A stretch of DNA of 64,000 bases from Paramecium octaurelia (lineage: Eukaryota; Ciliophora; Oligohymenophorea; Peniculida; Parameciidae): NCBI GenBank assembly GCA_905182995.1, contig CAJJDP010000137.1, positions 272,140-336,139 on the forward strand, read 5' to 3'. Within the stretch, counting starts at the first letter, position 1; each line of letters starts with the position of its first letter. The notes below the pieces were generated by a model, which had not been told where the DNA came from, made no database searches, and worked only from the letters and a program-made list of their open reading frames with translations. Below, in pieces: positions 60,830 to 64,000 of this stretch. A program made the translations under genes and the position numbers.

Positions 60830-61839
60830 TTAATTAATCAAATGTAAATAACTAATTTTAATATTGATTTAAGAATCAAAGTATTTTAATTCTACTTTGA
60901 TGCACTTCCATAAGAATTATACTGAAGAACGAGAAATCAGACTTAGCTCTAAAAACTTCAACTATAAAAATGAGTTTGAAAAAAACTTGATAAAGATGTT
61001 AAGATTTAAGGTTGTTTAAGGAATTGGAGTCATATTATATAAGTACTACTATACAATTGATTCATTATAATCAAGATAATTATTATTAAAAATGTCCTTT
61101 AAGAATACTCAAAGGACTTTTTTGCTAATCACCAAAATATATTTGCGTATTTATAAATTCCTATGCCATTATTTAAAAAACCATTTGGATCTTTTTGCTC
61201 ATAATCAATAATATGAAATGAGATCTAGTGAATCAAATATGGGGAGTAAAATGGTTGTTTCCATTTTATTTCAGCAATGAATTCCTTATATTAATTTCTT
61301 TTCCAAAATTTTTCCTAATCTAAATTCCATCATCTTTGACTTGCCAAAAAGAAATTATGCGGTTAACTCAGCTAATCATTAATCATCCATTAAGATAATG
61401 ATGAATTGAAATTAGCCTTATTTAAATTTACATCTTTAATTTTCGAGGTTCAATTCATAATACATAATCACTTCTTAATCAATATCAAAAAATATTTGAA
61501 TATGAAAAATGGAAGATAAATATTAACAATTTAATTTTGGTATTAGTTAAGGAATAACGAAAATCTATCAAAAGTATATATAATCAATTTAAAGTGAATT
61601 TTGGATGGCTACTCTAATCTGATTAAATACTTAGTCTATCTATAAAGTGTAAATAAATAGTTTTGCATTCTTCTTCACTTTATAAATATAATATCTATCA
61701 TATTAATTTAGGTTCAATTTTTATATATACACTAAAATGAGTTAAGCAGCTGGCGAAAAATGAAGTTAAAGATGAATTTGAGGGTGGAATCATAACAGAA
61801 TTTTCATTATATTTAGTTATTAATTAAGAATAAAGAACA
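60830..61839. other. Long intergenic region with a probable coding remnant on the minus strand
   Basis: Upstream of both the WD40 gene and the membrane protein gene. On the minus strand between about 61130 and 61380 two overlapping frames look partly coding: FWQVKDDGIQIRKNFGKEI, and, in a different frame, KEFIAEIKWKQPFYSP and IDYEQKDPNGFLNNGIGIYK. They cannot be joined by a usual intron and lack a start. I read this as a degenerated gene fragment. The remainder is A+T-rich. Confidence 0.35.
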
Positions 61840-63252
61840 ATGTAAAAAGCTCTAAATACTTTTGAAAAATTAGATGCATTTGGTGTTCCTATTTTCCTTC
61901 TGTCTAATACAAACAATTAAAGATACTAAAGCAAAGTTGGAGGAATATTAACAATTCTGTTAAGTGGTTTAAGTTTAGTGTATTTTTTATATGTGATTGC
62001 TCTATGGATTGATAACAAAATAGCACCTACTATCAGTTCTAAGACAATAACGATTGGTTATGCTGAGTTTTAAGTATAAGAATCTATGATTCAATTATCA
62101 TTGGAGGATTTCACTGGGGATGTTGATCCTTTCAAGAAAGAGAATAATATAATTACACCACTTTTAGTGACTTTTATGAATACAACTGTTTAAAAAAAAC
62201 CAATTCCTTTGTTTTCAAATGACTAAAATCCTTATATAATTGAATTAAGCAATGTTAGCCTTGTGTTAAATACATTAGATTTTTAATCTCAGAACTTTAA
62301 AACATAAGAATAACATTCCATTTTTCTTGTAAGATGCTAAAATTAATTTCTTGTTGAGGGAAGTTACTGTGCTGATGATACAACAATAGATGAATATATA
62401 TCTAAATTTCATGGGTTTTTATTTATTAAAATCAAATTAAGCTAATTAAATTCAATTACATAAGAATTAGAACAATTTAAAAAGCTGTATTATACAAATT
62501 TTGATGTTAAAAGACCACAATACTCTCAAATAATGTTGAAATAGCAAAGTTCTATAATCGATAATGGTATTATATTTAATGACTATGAATATTTTAATTT
62601 TGTAACTAACTATGAATTAATCACTTAAGAGATTGATAAAACATATGGAACAAATGTAATGAATTCAATGTCAAAATTTAATTATACATTTGATTGCTAT
62701 GGGAGTTATTTATTTAGGATAGATAATATTTCAATTGTTGAACAAATAACTTATCCTAAATTGGGTTCTGTTTTAGCATAAATTGGATCTATAATTTAAC
62801 TAATATTTATGTTGAAATATGTTGTGTTATAATATAATAATTAATTATCCGAAAATGAGATATTAAATGAAATAATTACAATGTACTATCCAGAATTTAA
62901 ATAATATTCAATGAATTTTTTAAATCAATTGTAATTTGATAATTAGGATAAGGACTTATTAGACAATTTGAAATTAAAATACTAGACATTGCGAAAATTT
63001 GCAAGAGAAAAGTGCCGGTTGACTAACATGCTTTATGAAATTTCAAGAATACAATTTATTCTATAAGACAAATTTGGAGATTCAATTTTATCATAAAGTC
63101 ACTAAATGGGAGGGAAACTTTAGAAAACTTAAGTAGAATTACTAAGTTCAAGAGAATAAAATCGGCTGTAAATAAAACCTATAGATTCAATTGATTTAGA
63201 AAACTAATGCCATTCTTTAGAACCATTGGAAATATTAATAAAATAAACCTGA
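61840..63252 (+). CDS. Two-transmembrane protein with a large extracytoplasmic loop
   Basis: Single exon, 470 aa, MQKALNTFEKLDAFGVPIFL. TM1 is about residues 40-63 (GGILTILLSGLSLVYFLYVI), then about 240 residues of beta-rich loop with a few Cys (VRCQNQFLVEGSYCADD), then TM2 (LAQIGSIIQLIFMLKYVVL), then a charged cytoplasmic tail with helices (ARELCR-like: KFAREKCRLTNMLYEISRIQ). The layout matches a family of ciliate-specific membrane proteins I cannot name. An ATG at 61738 upstream is closed by TGA at once, so 61840 was chosen. Confidence 0.76.
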
Positions 63253-63601
63253 TTAAATTATTAAATCCAAAAATAAATATTTTCTCATCATTCTTTCTTT
63301 TTTGTAGCACGATTCTTTCTGAATTTTTATATTAAAAGATACCTCTCATAAGACAGCAATCGGTTGATAATGTATGTTAGTATTAATTAACAAGTTGTAT
63401 TAAAAGTTAGTTTTCAAATTGATACTAGTGTAAAAATATCTTAAATTATTAAAAATTTAGATATTTAGAATAAATTTTATTTCAACAAATAGTACATTTT
63501 TACTCTCTTAACAATCCAATCATTCTGAAGTGCAATATTTCAAGCATTTATATGATTAACTTAATTACTCTCTACAATTACATTCTATTTCTTATGGAAA
63601 G
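63253..63601. other. Intergenic region, nothing recognised
   Basis: Between convergent stops of the membrane-protein gene and the partial gene at the right edge. A+T-rich; no supported feature. Confidence 0.45.
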
Positions 63602-64000
63602 TCAAACTAAGTCTATTAAAATCCTTAATAAAAATATTGGTTTAGTAAAAAATTTCATCATAAAACTCTAGATTCTCTAAATAGAGGCATCCCAATAGGT
63701 CTCTCCTTCAATTATTATTTTAGCATTTATAGATTGTGATGTTGGTTTATACCAATTTCCATATCTGGTTGAGGTTATAAACCTTACATAAAAATAGTGC
63801 ATTTACTTCAGACAAATGAATGATTATAAATTATAGACAATTTGAATTAGCTTGCCACAATTAATTATTTCTGGCGCCACACTAAAATCAGTAGCCGATA
63901 GAGTGCATATTTCTTAACCATTTAAATTAACAATGCCTTTAAGCAAGGAAGGTTATTTGAAAATATAAATTTTAGAAAAATTTAAGGACTTATCATTATA
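63602..64000 (-). CDS. 3' part of a gene running off the right edge
   Basis: A continuous minus-strand frame of about 132 codons from the window edge to TGA 63604-63602. It reads NDKSLNFSKIYIFKQPSLLK, then LSATDFSVAPEIINCGKLIQ, YVRFITSTRYGNWYKPTSQS and IIIEGETYWDASIQRIQ. It is beta-rich with one or two Cys, so it may be an extracellular or adhesion-type domain. No family recognised; the N-terminus is outside the window. Confidence 0.6.

Overview
The window looks like macronuclear DNA of a ciliate, most probably a Paramecium. Three things seen in the sequence support this. The DNA is very A+T-rich. Long conserved proteins (VPS26, bystin, ribosomal proteins, kinases) read through only if TAA and TAG are glutamine and TGA is the sole stop. 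Coding regions are broken by very short GT...AG introns, mostly 20-34 nt, whose removal restores frame. Coordinates are hand-read; where I give a protein length, the exon sum is divisible by three. No rRNA, tRNA, CRISPR array or intact mobile element was seen.

The most important structural fact is technical. Six times a 1.2-1.4 kb block is repeated directly, apparently identically, on both sides of a single N (positions 9752, 15238, 18909, 36483, 51825, 58739). These look like unmerged overlapping contig ends, not tandem duplications. They create extra partial or whole copies of VPS26, a large unknown gene, eS17, an AGC kinase, eL18, a Rab-like GTPase and a WD40 gene. Collapsing them would shorten the window by about 8.1 kb.

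Layout. 1-8.2 kb: a Q/N-rich protein, a RING-H2 protein, a multipass membrane protein, a Q-rich protein, a broken TLDc (MEAK7-like) gene, an unknown gene and an ArfGAP. 8.4-22.4 kb: retromer VPS26, a coiled-coil protein overlapping a DOT1-like methyltransferase, a large unknown protein with a CxDGR...GTPGGD motif, ribosomal protein eS17 and an AGC kinase. 22.5-35.3 kb: a zinc-rich protein, a coiled-coil protein, a B-box/Kelch protein, an EF-hand protein, ribosomal protein eL8, a type III PI4-kinase, bystin and several unknowns. 35.3-50.4 kb: ribosomal protein eL18, two EF-hand proteins, an NDR-type kinase, a Q/His-rich protein, a CAMK-like kinase, a pinin homologue, a Rab GTPase and a CCR4-like nuclease. 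50.4-64 kb: an atypical Rab with an altered switch II, poorly resolved membrane-type genes, a decayed repeat-module region, a SPRY-like protein, a WD40 protein, a two-TM membrane protein and the end of another gene.

This is a gene-dense, ordinary housekeeping and signalling landscape with intergenic gaps often under 100 bp; neighbours are not organised as pathways. I did not find a convincing multi-gene novel system. The best leads are single genes: the degenerate-G3 Rab, the unknown GTPGGD protein, the damaged TLDc gene, and introns placed directly after the start codon.
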